Of a stretch of DNA of 64,000 bases, positions 21,925 to 34,297 are shown piece after piece; position 1 is the stretch's first letter; every line of letters starts with the position of its first letter. The stretch spans positions 282,355,533 to 282,419,532 of the forward strand of contig CM042689.1 in NCBI GenBank assembly GCA_023614405.1, in the 5' to 3' direction. The position numbers and the translations under genes were made by a program. Under the pieces are notes generated by a model. The model was not told where the DNA came from. It worked only from the letters and a program-made list of their open reading frames with translations, and did no database searches. The stretch is from Avena insularis (taxonomy: Eukaryota > Streptophyta > Magnoliopsida > Poales > Poaceae).

Positions 21925-24900
21925 ATGGGCGAGGTCAAAGCTCTTCACGAGAATCGGAGAAACCATATCCATTGGTTGTGTTCTCTTCTCCAGCAACGTT
22001 TTGATCGCCCTCCCAACGAGTTTTGGATCCCGGAGAAGATGAACCCCACCCGCTGCTCGATTGTTCCAATCAGGGGCATCCACCTCTTCATCGGTGGAAC
22101 CGACTTGGGCACTAGCTCCCCGGAAGTCGGAGGATCTTCAAGACCCGCACGGACCGCCTACGGGCAGGATATGTTCGCGGAAGGATCAAATTCGGATCTC
22201 TCTCTAGAGTTTGCCAACTTAGATCGAAAAAATTCAAGGCCCACCCAAACCGCCCCTCTGCAGGAAATAATGGTGGACTATCACTGCAAAAGCATCGGCT
22301 TCGCCCGCGCGTCTGGAAAGTAGAGATCGCACTTCATCGGCATCGTGACTATCTTCGATCTGGCGTGATGCATCCAGAGAGGGTGAAAACCCCCGCGATT
22401 ACGTCGCTAGATGGCTTTGGATACGGGCCGATCTGGAGCACTACCCTAGTGATGAAGCTATCGATCACTTTGTGGAAGGGCTGGATCGCGGTACACTTCT
22501 CCGGTATACGCTAAGGCGGCAATATGCCGCGGGTCTCCTCACTTTCGAAGGCATGATTAGCACCATCAACAGTTATGCACCCACTGATGCAGCTGCTCAG
22601 GACGAGCTCACTGCTATACCTGGACCATAGCTGCCTCAGCCACCACCGCCACCGCCTCCAGTCAACATCCCTGCAGCCTCAGCATCATCCTCCATCATCG
22701 AGGAATCCCTGGCACCCTCCGAATCCGTTCTGGATGCGCTTTACACCGACATCAGCATGGACTCAGAGGAGATAGACTTCAACACGGAGGAACTCGACTC
22801 TGCTATGCAGGAGATGGAGGAAGATATCAAGCGTGAGGAGCAGGCCAACCCGACCATCACATCTCGAGAAGTGTTTGTCACCATTGGGAGCATGATGGAA
22901 GAAGATCAACCCGGACAAGGTCCGCCTAAGCCATTGGATAAGGGGAAGGGACCAGCCGATGCTACTGACAATGATCGCGCAAAAGCCATGCCCCCTCCGC
23001 TTAACCCAGCGCAATAGCTACAGGAACTAAACATCGGTCCGAGTAACCCCAACACTGCAAATCCACCGCCTCTAGCATCTACGTCTACGGCCGCCCAATT
23101 CACTCCATCTGATAGAGTAATATATCGCAGTTTTCTCGTCGATCCTATGACTGTGGACCATATACGGTACGTAGTCCAGCTTGATGAGAAGCGGCAACAA
23201 CTACTGAAGGAAGCACATGCTATCACGGAGCAAGGTGCAAAGCTAGATAGAGATCTGGCCAAAGCACAAAAATCAATCCAAACGGCTAGAGCCATGGAGG
23301 CCGAGTACAAGACTTTGCTCAAGCAGCAAAAGGCTAGGAAAGCTCTGACTCGTGTTATCAACGATCCTGGCGTACGGCGCAACCTAGGATGGGCTCCCTC
23401 GAAGTCGGCACAGGCTAAGCCATATATTGATAGTGAAGGCTGACAGGTCATGCCCACTCCTATCCTCAACTTGGCCATCGCCAGGACCATATTGGATCAG
23501 GACAGATCACCCGCGGCTGTGGAACAGGTCTATGACCTTGTGGCAAAGGCTGTCAAATAGTAGGAAAAGGCCACCTCTCAAAGGCTTGAGTCTGACCCAG
23601 CATATTGCCAGTCTAGCAATCCTAAACCTCCAAGGAAAGATCTCCTCACAATGTTGGGTCCCATACGGGTTCATTACAACAAAGATGGAGGGACGCGCGC
23701 AACAGGAAGGATGCTATTTCCATATCCTCCAACCATGGAGGTAAGGCTCATCCTCGTCGCCCATCTCCACCGCCCCGGTCCCTCCGACATCACGAAGACC
23801 CAAAGATTCACCACCGTACGAGCATGCCTCTGCCAAGACGCCCTCAGGGCGACATCGTCATTCGCGATAACACGGAGCAGCCTCGTGATGGCGAAGAACA
23901 CAATGGCAATCAAGGACATGAGAGCAGGTCGCACCATGACCCTCCATGTTCGACAAGCAACCGCGACAGACGTGAGGCGTCGCAAGAGGGTAACAACAAG
24001 AAGGTTAACCCACCACCACCTCCGCCTCCATCGCCTCCTAGCAGCCACCATGGTAGAGGAGGGCCGCGTTGCTCAGGCAGCCCCTGCCTTGACAGAAAGA
24101 AGAAAAAAACAAGCTTGTAACCATACGACGCATGTTCACGCTTGGACAAGATTCATGAGGCCCAGGAAGGACAGTACCTGGGACCATGTTGCTTTGGACC
24201 GGTGATACGTACCGCAACTTACCCCAAGGGTTTCCGAATAGACAATACGATCAAGCCCTATGACGGCACCGCCAAGCCAGCCACGTGGTTGCAGGATTAC
24301 AATAATGCGGTGGAGATCGCCGGGGGAAACCCCAACGTTGCCGTCAAGTACCTCCGACTGATGTTGACGGGCACATCCTGCCAATGGATTTATGACTTGC
24401 CGGAGAAGTCCATATGCAATTGGTTGGACATGCAATAAGCATGCACCAAAAACTTTGAGGGTACGTACAAGCATCCCTGCACTATGGGCAATCTACAGTG
24501 GTGCGTGCAAGAGAAAGACCAGAAATCTCGAGCCTACCTCTCCCGCTGACCGGATATGAGAAATTCCTGCGTAGGAGTGCACGATTAGACCGCCATGGCC
24601 GACCACATCGATGGTTTGAAAAAGGATATGTTGCTCCGACATAAGATGAAACGCCTGCTGGAAAATCACAGGCTAGATCTCAATCAGATGATCCAGTTGG
24701 CCAGTGAGTTCATGGCTGTCGACGACGATGCTCGCGGATCCTTGCCGGCAATGGACATTCCAACCCAAGCTAAGTGGAACAACAACACCAAGAAAAAGAG
24801 TCTGCTAGAAGAAAATCCGACCTCTGACATGGTCGCCATAAAGTTTTTAGGAAGAGGTGATGGCGGACAGTGCGACCGAGGACGAGGGGTTGGTCGTGGT

Positions 24901-25083
24901 CAGCAGCGCGGTAGTGAAACTACCCCGGAAGCGCCCCGCATTCCCCAAACGTATGAGGAATACTGTGATATGCCATGCCTTGTACAACTCGACACCAATG
25001 GAAAAGCCACCCACACCAATCGCCATTGCAAGTTCCTCAACGATCTCAAAGAAGAATCGGAGTCCGACTACAAACGAAGCTGA
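21925..25083 (+). pseudogene. Tat-like gag polyprotein, degenerate
   Basis: Spread over several frames with stops. The N-terminal part contains CKSIGFARASGK, a PPPPPPP linker and an acidic stretch (MQEMEEDIKREEQ). A helical part follows (QLDEKRQQLLKEAHAITEQG). The capsid-like part begins IKPYDGTAKPATWLQDY at about 24250 and continues through LASEFMAVDDDARG, an Arg/Gly-rich RGRGVGRGQQRG stretch, and a His/Cys motif, HTNRHCKF, near 25016-25040 that may be a reduced knuckle. It would form the particle. The corresponding gag of element VI lies at 45371-48271. Confidence 0.75.
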
Positions 25084-27975
25084 AAGAACCGACCGCGAGG
25101 CAAGGGCAATGGGAAGAAGAAGGAAGAGTCCAAGGATTGAAGTGACATGGACGAGGACATGGACCCCAAGCAGGCCGACAAGGGCGATGGCAAAGGCAAG
25201 AACCCCTTCGAGAAGAAGGCGCCCGTCTACCACACTTTCCTTGGCACCCCAACTGTCCGAGCACAGAAAACCTCACTATTGATACTGATGGCCACCCTAC
25301 CCCCATTTCCCTAGTACCTGTACTGGTCGGAAGTTCCAATCATATGGGATAGGAAGGATCACCCAGACCTTGTTCCAACGGAGAACCAATATGCCATGGT
25401 CATCAACCCTTTGATTGATGGCAATGAGTTCACCAAGTGCATGGTGGACAGTGGAAGCAACATCAACATTATGTACCTGGATACACTGCACAAGATGAAC
25501 TTGACGGAGACCAACCTAAGGCGGACCAGCACCGTGTTCCATGGCATAGTTCCTGGTCGGGAGGCTTGGTCCCTTGGGTGCATCACGCTTCCGGTCGCTT
25601 TTGGTGATGTCAACAATTACCGCCAAGAATGCATGACCTTTGAAGTGGTCCCCTTCAAAAGCGTGTTCCACGTCATATTCAGATGTGACATCTTTCACAC
25701 CTTCATGTCCAATCCATGCTTCGTCTACAACAATCTCAAGATACCCGGACTAAACGGTGTCATCACCGTATCCGGAAGCTTTTCCAAGGCAACTGCAAGA
25801 TTGGAGAAGCAGCCTTTGTAGAAGCTATGCTCTACAGCGAAGAATTCAAGAAGATCTAGAGCATGGTTGATGCATCGGAGATGACGACATCGAAGAAGCA
25901 TATTTCTGACTCCGATCCCGCATTCAAGGCCGCCATCGAGACCAAGTCGGTGGAACTTGTGGTAGGCGATGCCTCCAAGACCACCGCCATTGGGGCGAAC
26001 CTGGACCCTATATAGGAAAGCACGCTCGTCAAGTTCGTCCGTGAGAATAGGGACATCTTTTCCTGGCAACCTGCCGATATGAAAGGTGTACCTAGGGAAC
26101 ATGCCGAGCACATCTTGAATATTGACCCAAAATGCAAAGCGGTGAAACAACCTCTACAATGCTTTGGATATGAGAAGAGACGCGCCATGGGAAAAGAGGT
26201 AGCTAGGTTACTTAAGGATATTTTTATCCGAGAAGTCCTTCACACCCTATGGGTGGCCAATACTGTACTTGTCCCTAAAAAGGGAAACAAAGAATTAAGA
26301 ATGCGCGTTGATTACACCGGCTTAAACAAATCATGTCCAAAAGATCTGTTTGCTTTGCCTCGCATTGAACAAGTCATAGACTCGACGGCTGGCTCGGAAC
26401 TTCTGTGTTTTCTAGATGCATACTCACGTTACCACCAGATAAATATGAGGAAGTCGGACCAATTTGCCACTTCGTTCACCACACCTTATGGCACGTTTTG
26501 CTATGTCACGATTCCCTTTGGGTTGAAAAACGCAGGTGCTACCTACCAACAGACTATGCAACATTGCCTACATGACCAAATTGATCGGAACGTTCAATCC
26601 TATGTGGACGATATCGCGGTGATGTCTAAAAAGTCAAATGCCTTAATTTCCCACTTGAAGGAAAACTTTGATAATCTCCGGAAATACAACAAGATGCTTA
26701 ACCCAAAGAAGTGCGTTTTCAGGGTTCCAGCCGGCAAATTGTTGGGCTTCATCTTTTCCCAGCGGAATCGAGGTTAACCCGGAGAAAATCAAGGCCATCC
26801 TAAACATCAATCATCTGACATGCCTAAAGGAAATCCAACGGCTCACAGGCTGCATCGTAGTGGTAAGTTGGTTCGTCAGCCGACTTGGAGAGAAGCGTTA
26901 CCCATACTACCAAAAGCTAGCCTATGGAGTGTTCCTTTCTTCTCGGAAGCTAAGCCACTACTTCCAGGAGCACCCTATCACAATAGTGAGCAAAGCTCCA
27001 CTGTCCGACATCATCAACAATAGCAATGCCATGGGACAGGTCACAAAGTGGGGCATTGAGCTTGCCGCCTTCGAGATCACCTACAAAAGAAGCGACGTTA
27101 TCAAATCACATGTCTTGGCGGATTTTATTGCATATTGGACGGAGATGCTAGATGCTACCCCTATGCCAGAGCCAGAATATTGGGTGATGCACTTTGACTG
27201 ATCAAAGCTACTCAATGGCTCGGGGGGCTGGTGTGCTGTTACGGTCACCAACAGGGGGAAAACTGTACTACATTTTGCAGATCCACTTTGAGGCTACAAA
27301 CAACATGGAGGAATATGAAGCACTCATTCACGGACTTCGCGTATCCAAGGATATTAGCATCAAGCACATAGTTTGTTGTGAAGATTTCGACTTGGTTGCC
27401 CAGCAGGTGGCTGGCACCTGGAATGCACAGAACCCTATGATAGCGGCATATCGAGACGAAGTAGATGATATAGCCAAGTTCTTCCAAGGCTACAAAGTCA
27501 AGTATGTCAAAAGGGAGGAAAATGAAGCGGCCAATCTACTGTCAAAACTTGGATCAGGGCACAAACCAATTCTGCCTGGCATTTTTGAGAGCATCTACAG
27601 ACCCCATCCGTGAAGGGAGCGGACTTAGCGAACCCGGATAGAGTTGACTCATTTGTTTACACAGTAACAAAAGTCCCTCCAGCTTGGACAAAACCGTTCA
27701 TAGAATATCTCATACACGAAACTTTGTCCATCGATGAGGTTGAAAGTCGGCAAATAGTACGTTGAGCAAAGGGCTATACCATAATCAATGGATAGCTCTA
27801 TAAAAGAAGTAACACTGGTGTATACCTGAAGTATGTCTCCCAGCAAGAAGGTATTGAAATTCTTCGTGAGATCCATCTCGGAGATTGCGGGCATCACACC
27901 GCTCCTCGATCATTAGTCTCCAAAGCCTTCTGGCAAGGATTCTACTGGCTGATCATGAAGGAGGACGCTGACAAG
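25084..27975 (+). pseudogene. Tat-like pol, first part: protease, RT, RNase H, integrase zinc domain
   Basis: Protease (25396-25821): MVDSGSNINIMY carries the catalytic DSG triad. RT (26079-26777): VPKKGNKELRMRVDYTGLN, FLDAYSRYHQI with the first Asp, and YVDDIAV as the catalytic YxDD. After FVSRLGEK (26895) the chain jumps to RYPYYQK; relative to element VI, 270 bases (90 codons) of the RNase H-like connection are missing in frame. A second RNase H (RVT_3-like) domain follows (27194-27613; EATNNMEEYEALIHGL and EENEAANLLSKLG). Integrase begins with HLGDCGHH, then element V interrupts the zinc domain after DADK. Frameshifts and stops make it inactive. Confidence 0.88.
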
Positions 27976-29270
27976 TGAAGGAAATATGCCCTAGAGGCGA
28001 TCATAGAGATGATTATATTTATTATGTATCCATGAGTTATTGTATTGTTCCTTGAATATCCATATCACGCAGCTTGTATTGATTGGAAATTATGTGAATT
28101 GTTTGTGAAACTCTTTACTTGTATGGTTATTTAATAGTTGTCCCTAGTCGGAGTTCATGTTAGGACACATGTGAATATTAGACTAGCACATCGATTGGTT
28201 GATGACTATGTTTCGCAAGTCATAGGCATGGAGATTTCAAACCAATGATGTGGACACATGTTATGAACATGGGGTTGGACTGACCCAACCTGAGACTGGC
28301 AATTAGTTGCAGCTCTCTCTCTACACATCGTGTACGTTTTGTCCTTAGACCTGAGACTGTCGCATGTACTTGAGATGTGGATCGACATACTTTGGGGCTA
28401 TCAGACGCTACTCCGTAACACTGGGTAGTTATAAAGGTAGCTTTCGGGTTTGTCCTGAAGCATGCTGCAAGGAATGGTAAATACAGATGGGATTTGCCCC
28501 TCTCTACTTGAGAGAGATATCTCTGGGCCCCTCGAGTGATCGGATCTAGAAATGCATGGCCGTGCTACATATGGTTAAGAGTTAACCTAGTAAAGGGATT
28601 CCAAATCACAATATCGAGAAAGGGAGGTCAGCTTGGAGCTAGACCAAATATCGTGAGGCAAAGGGAAAGATAGGTACTAAACCTTGTGATGGTTCGTCCG
28701 ATATGATCTTTGTATATGTTTAGGAGTTGGCACGTCTTGCTAGAGGCCGCTACCAACTATTGACATAATAGGTGTATTCGTGTCATGTCTATACGTATAC
28801 GAACCTATAGGGTCACACACTTAAGGGGTTGGAAGCCTAATAAGGATTGGACCCGAATTATACCAGGCTTAGGCTACTAATGGCTGCTAATGTAGAAGCC
28901 CACCAGGGATGCCTATATAAGAGAGGGTAGGGCGAGCTGACCAGGGTTAGACCATTCCACCCAGCCGCCACTCCTCACGCCTGTGTTGCACGCGTGGACC
29001 TAGCAGTCCGGTGTCTGACGCTTCCACCCTGTACGTGTGGATACCTCGGAGGCGCTGCATCTGTAGCGCTTGGACGAGCCACGCAAGGGGAGATGCTCGT
29101 GGGACAAGAACAAGGAGGAGACCTAGATCATCTACAGTGCCTCGACGCGCTTCATGAAGTTCCGCAACTGCACGTCTAGTGGTAATCCCGTGATCTATGA
29201 CAACAGTAATCCTGGTATACGCGGTAGAAAATTTTGATTTGCGCTAGTGTAGCCTACCCATATCCCTTCA
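27976..29270 (+). repeat. 5' LTR of Copia element V (1295 bp)
   Basis: Starts TGAAGGAAATATGCCC and ends TATCCCTTCA directly before the primer site. TATA box TATATAAG at 28914-28921. The last 441 bases match the truncated 3' copy at 32334-32775. Confidence 0.92.
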
Positions 29271-29271
29271 G

Positions 29272-29283
29272 TGGTATCAGAGC
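29272..29283 (+). promoter_or_regulatory. Primer-binding site (tRNA-iMet type), element V
   Basis: TGGTATCAGAGC one base after the 5' LTR. Confidence 0.94.
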
Positions 29284-30620
29284 CAATGCTCTTCAGTTAT
29301 AGGTTCGGGAAGTTTGCATATGGTGATATGTAGATTCATATGAATGATGTGATCGTTTATATGGCGGTGGTTCAGGATTGATCTATGATATTGCTTTCCG
29401 TGATCGTGATTCTGAGGTCGTCGAACGACTTACCCCTACCTGTCGGTTTCCGCCATCGGGGTAGACAGTGACACATAAATCCTATAGAATCATGCGAAGA
29501 TCAATATGATTGATCGAATCGGAACCTAGATTTAAAGTCGATGTACCATGATCAAAGGAGTTTATCGGAACAACAGACGGTTTATGGTAAATTTGATTTG
29601 CCGATCAAAATCCTTAAAGAAAATTGTGTAGGCCCCTGCAGGGGGAGACCCCCTAGACCCCCCTAGTCGTAGTACATTATTGTATCTCGTTAAGGTAACT
29701 AGGTACTTCGAGGTCACATGATCTGGTAGAATGTGATTCTATGCATAACTTGTTTTTGCAGGATGTATGTGATCAGTATGGCCCATATATGTATGTGATG
29801 CATGTATGAAATTTATCATGACCTGCGTGTCGTGATTAGGGCAACACGGCTGGAGCCATGTGTGTTGTCAATTATTGTAATGGCCCGTGTGCCAACTTGT
29901 GATGATCCCAATTCTATGTAATTTTGATTACTAGCTGTTAGGAGTAATAGCTTGTATTAGTTCTTGGAGGACTCATCATTTGGAAGATGGCTCACATGGA
30001 ACATGAAGATGGAGATCATCATGGTGGACAGGTTCTATGGCGATGGAGATCACCATGAGAAAATGGGCCATACTGTGTCACATCTATGTGAATGCTATTC
30101 TTATGTGTTTTACTACTATGCATGCTTAGATGATAGAAGTAGAACGATCCCTCACAAAGTTTAAGTTAAACCATGCCCTCCCAACCAAACCTTGCACCAT
30201 CCTATGCCCTGTACAATTGTTGGCGGGCCTATGAAATTAGGGTGCCGTGGTTTTCCTTGGCTGGCTGGGTTTGTATTGGATACCTACACGCATAAGGGTT
30301 GGTGAGCTTGACAAGGTCATCTTAACAGTTAAGGACCTTGGGGCATAAAGGTTGTGCGCTTTGTTTTTACATAGAGATGTCACCCAACAACAAGAGTCAT
30401 ATGTGATATGATTAGCAAGTGTTGCTTACCTATTTACCTTGTCTTCTAGCAGTGATGCTAAAGCTCACTAGTCGACTTGTTAATTGTGGATCTTCAATCA
30501 CTTAGTATCAATATAGGGATATTTATTTAAGTGGGAGTATATGCTATTAAATTGTTTAATATGTTTTACTCTTTCATGGTTACATGGCTTAGTATTTTGC
30601 ATGTTTTCTGTTGTAGATCA
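29284..30620 (+). other. Leader of Copia element V
   Basis: About 1.3 kb without a recognisable coding sequence. Contains a GGAGATCACCATGAGAAAATG stretch near 30045-30065 similar to the leader of element II. Confidence 0.75.
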
Positions 30621-31341
30621 ATGGCACCAAACACTGCATCACCTTTTTCTTTGCGTTCGATTCTTGACAAAGATAAACTAAATGGAACAAACTATACGGA
30701 CTGGGTCTGATAAAAAGGAACCGGTTCTGGATACCCCAATCCCCGATGAACCTGCTGATAATGCATCTGCTGCCCTAAAGAATGCCTACAAGAGAGCATG
30801 TGATGATTCTCTTGAGGTTAGCTATCTTATGCTTGCATGCATGGAACCTAAACTCCAAAAGAAGTTTGAGGATCAGGATGCGTACGATATGATCGTCGCG
30901 CTTAAGGACATGTTGCAATATCAGGCAAGGATTGAGAGGTACAATGTTGCCAAGTCCTTTGTTGAATGCAAGCTAGTAGAGGGAGCAGCTGTAGGCCCCC
31001 ATGTGATCAAAATGGTTGGTTACAGTCAGACTTTAGAAAAGCTTGGTTTTCCACTAGGCCAAGATTTGGCCACTGACTTCATTCTGGCATCTCTTCCATC
31101 CAGCTATGGAAAGTTCATTTCGAACTACCATATGCATGGGGTGGAGAAGGGCCTTAATAAGTTATGCGGGATGCTAAAAACAGCAGAAAGTGACATGAAG
31201 AAGTGTGCAGGGCATAGACATGTGATGGCTGTGCAGAATAAGCCTAGCTTTAAGAAAAATGGTACTTCTTGGAAGAAGAAGGGCAAGGCTAAGGATACGA
31301 TCCCTAATCCTGCACCCAAGCAAAAGGCTAGACCTGTATAA
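30621..31341 (+). pseudogene. Copia gag (UBN2-type), element V
   Basis: The ATG at 30621 opens MAPNTASPFSLRS and continues LDKDKLNGTNYTDW, then a small deletion removes about ten residues, shifting the frame into a TGA. The main part (30682-31341) reads KKEPVLDTPIPDEP, LMLACMEPKLQKKF and a Lys-rich tail, like element II gag. A stop at 31339-31341 precedes the zinc knuckle, which starts CFFCHEHG and is then frameshifted. Capsid protein of the element, inactive here. Confidence 0.87.
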
Positions 31342-32340
31342 GACACTGAGTGCTTCTTTTGTCATGAACATGGCCCTTTGGAAGAAAGCGAGCAAGTACT
31401 GTGCTTCTTTGAAGAAGAGTGGAAGTAAGAGTACTTCCCACTCAGGTATGCTTGTTGTAAATGTTGTGGACATTCTTCTCGCTGATTCCTATGTTAACTC
31501 TTGGGTATTTGATACCGGATCAGTTGCTCATATTTGCAATTCGATGCAGGGGCTAATAACGACTAGAGAAGTGCAGAAAGGCGAAGTGGATTTTCGCGTC
31601 AGAAATAAAGCAAGGGTTGCTGCATTGTTCGTCGGCTCCATGCAACTTCACCTTCCGTCAGGATTTATTATGGAGTTGAATAATTGTTATTACATTCCTA
31701 GTATGGGTCGAAACATTTTATCACCTTCATGTTTGATGAGGGATGGTTATTCATTCGCGAGTGCAAACAATGGTTGTGTAATCTCTAAGAATGATATGTG
31801 TATGGTTGATGCTCCCATTGTGAATGGGTTATTTATTTTAAATCTTGATGATGCATCTGTTTAGAATGTTAGTGTTAAAAGGCTTCGGCCTAATGATTTA
31901 AGTCCTACCTATTTATGGCATTGTCGTTTGGGGCATATAAGTGAAAAGCGCATGAAGAAGCTCCATGGTGATGGTCTGCTAACTTTGTTTGATTTTGAAT
32001 CATACGAGACATGTCAGGCTTGTTTACTCGGAAAGATGACCAAATCGCCTTTTTCGGGTTTACCCGAGAGAGCGACAGACTTGTTGGAACTCATACATAC
32101 TGATGTGTGTGGACTAATGAGCACGACAGCCAGAGGAGGATATCACTACTTCATTACTTTCACTGATGATTTCAGTAGATATGGTTATGTCTATTTGATG
32201 AAGCATAAGTCTGAAACTTTTGAAAAGTTCAAGGAGTTTCAGAATGAGGTAGAGAATCAACATGGCAAGAAAATAAAGGCCTTGCGATTTGATCGCGGAG
32301 TTGAATATTTCAGTAACAAATTTAGCAATCATCTGGAAGC
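31342..32340 (+). pseudogene. Copia pol fragment: protease and integrase N-half, element V
   Basis: After the broken zinc knuckle, the protease active site reads VFDTGSVAHICNS, with an intact DTGS. The GAG-pre-integrase region follows (LWHCRLGHISEKRMKK, CQACLLGKM), then the integrase core with TDVCGLMSTT, TDDFSRYGYVY and FDRGVEYF, where the usual RGGEY Gly is Val. An in-frame TAG at 31862-31864 separates protease and integrase. The chain ends at SNHLEA, where it fuses to the 3' LTR through TGGAAGC (32334-32340). RT is absent. Confidence 0.88.
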
Positions 32341-32775
32341 CTAATGAGGATTGGATCCGAATTAGACCAGGCTTAGGCTACTAATGGGCTGCGAATGTAG
32401 ATGCCCACAAGGGATGCCTATATAAGAGAGGGTGGGGCGAGCTGACCAGGGTTAGACCATTCCACCCAGCAGCCACTCCTTATGCCTGTGTTGCACGCGC
32501 GGACCTAGAAGTCCGGCGTCTGACGCTTCCACCCTGTCTGTGTGGATACCTCGGAGGCGCTGCATCTGTAGCGCTTGGACAAGCCATGCAAGGGGAGTTG
32601 CTCATGGGACGAGAACAAGGAGGAGACGTAAATCGTCTACACTACCTCGACGCGCTTCATCAAGTTCCGCAACTGCGCATCTAGTGGTAATCCCGTGATT
32701 TATGACAACAGTAATCCTGGTATACGCGGTAGAAAATTTTGATTTGCGCTAGTGTAGCCTACCCGTATCCCTTCA
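32334..32775 (+). repeat. Truncated 3' LTR of Copia element V
   Basis: Matches the last 441 bases of the 5' LTR (28830-29270) with scattered differences. TATATAAG at 32419-32426. It ends CCCTTCA, followed by the ACAAG duplication. Confidence 0.92.
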
Positions 32776-33779
32776 ACAAGTGGGTTGAGACATGCATGGG
32801 ATGCCAGTATTATTCCCGACAACCACATGTACCATCTCAATAATTGCGAAAAATACCAATAACTTGGACGTTTGCAGTCTGGGGGCTAGACATGGTTGGT
32901 CCATTACAGACGACACCTTGTGGGTTTACGCATCTTCTAGTAGCAGTTGATAAATTCACAAAATGGATAGAAGCTAAACCCATTAGAAAGCTTGATGGGG
33001 CAACTGCCCTTAGGTTTGTCCGGGATCTAGTGGTGAGGTTTGGTCTCCCACATAGAATCATCACCGACAATGGCTACAACTTGTCACTCGGATAAGTGGA
33101 AGCTTATTGTTGGGAGAAGGGCATCCGACTTGATTTGGCATCTATGGCACATCCACAATCCAACGGACAAGTTAAACGAGCCAATGGATTAATTCCGCAG
33201 GGAATAAAGCAACGTCTAGAAGCACCGCTATATAGAGCAGCTGGAGCCTGGGCGGAGGAATTGCCATCTATTTTGTGGAGTTTATGAACTAATCCCAACA
33301 GATCCACCGGCTACACCCCTTATTTCATGGTATATGGAGCAGAAGCCATCCTATCTTCCGACATCCTCCACGATTCACCAGGAGTTGCCGCCTACGACAA
33401 AGATAACGCTGAAGAATCCAGGCGCCTAGATGTAGACCTTCTCGAGGAAGAGTGCGTATTGGCATGCCAAAGATAAACCATCTACCAGCAGAAGCTACAC
33501 AGCTGCCATAGTCGCCGCGTTCGGGATCGCTCGTTTAAATAGGAGGGTCTAGTGCTCCGACTTAAGCAGAAGAAGTCACACAAATTATCCCTGCCATGGG
33601 AAGGACCGTTCATCATAAGCAAGGCGCTACTCAATGGTTCCTACTACCTCATTGACAATCGTGAGCTAAAGGATAGGCCAAATGAGGATTATAAGCGTAA
33701 GCGACATGACCCGGATGATGACTACCCGGAGCTTGATAGGCCATGGAACATAGCACAGCTACGTCCTTTCTACAATTAG
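32776..33779 (+). pseudogene. Tat-like pol, second part: integrase of element IV
   Basis: Resumes after element V with WVETCMGCQYY, the Cys pair of the integrase zinc domain. In the core, the first Asp is in WGLDMVG and the second in ITDNGYN. The expected catalytic Glu reads Lys (NGQVKRA, near 33172-33174). The C-terminal part (33552-33779) reads LPWEGPFIISKALLNGSYYL, a GPF-type chromatin/DNA-binding module, and ends RPWNIAQLRPFYN. In-frame stops occur at several places, for example after NLSLG and before TNPNRSTG. It is not functional. Confidence 0.88.
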
Positions 33780-34297
33780 CATATTTTATTATCTATTGTG
33801 TATCTCTTATATAATCAATGAAATAAAGCTCTTTGGTTGACTCATATGCTTGAGTCTTTTACCTCCTTTAATGCTCATTTTTGGATCATATAAAACCTTT
33901 ATGCACAAGTTTTGCATTTGCACTTGTGAAAATTCCGCCTACTGGCGTTAGCTTAAGTTTTCTGGTCTACATGTTCTTTCTTGTTTTTATGTGGATTCTG
34001 GTCGAGTGACTTTCGGCACTCGAAGCCGGCGATTTTGTGCTTAGGTTTTTGACGGTGCCATTGGCCATCATCACTTGAGAGCATAGTTCCGACGAGGGGT
34101 ATTCCGACTCGCGAAAAGTCAAACATAAAAACCCCAGAGTAGTGGATAAGCCAGCACTTGCATAAAAAATATATACATGCTAGAATTAGTTCTTAAGAAG
34201 CAGGAAGCTTATATACATAGTTTTCCGCCTCAATATAGAACCATTTTTTCCGCATACATACAAAACATCCAAATATGACAAATATTACATAGTGTTT
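33780..34297. other. Spacer between convergent pol and antisense ORF, element IV
   Basis: About 520 bases, the same length as the matching spacer of element VI (40755-41268), which is similar in reverse. Both pol and the antisense gene terminate into it, so it may hold both poly(A) regions. AATAAA occurs at 33821-33826. Confidence 0.65.

Larger units (their letters stand above)
27976..32775 (+). mobile_element. Element V: internally deleted Copia retrotransposon
   Basis: Flanked by a perfect ACAAG duplication (27971-27975 and 32776-32780). It interrupts the integrase zinc domain of element IV between its His and Cys pairs. Ends are TGAAGG/CCTTCA inverted. It holds a full 5' LTR, primer site, leader, gag, protease and the first half of integrase. 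It then jumps straight into the last 442 bases of the 3' LTR, losing the rest of integrase, all of RT and RNase H, and most of the 3' LTR. LTR start TGAAGGAAATATGCCCTAGA resembles BARE/Angela-like Copia. Confidence 0.93.

Noticed and set aside
22906..23490. Minus-strand ORF of 194 codons
   Set aside because: Exactly antisense to gag of element IV (QLDEKRQQLL region) and with no match to any family I know.
23674..24149. Minus-strand ORFs rich in Pro, Gly and Arg
   Set aside because: Opposite to the gag of element IV in GC-rich text; shadows of the coding frame.
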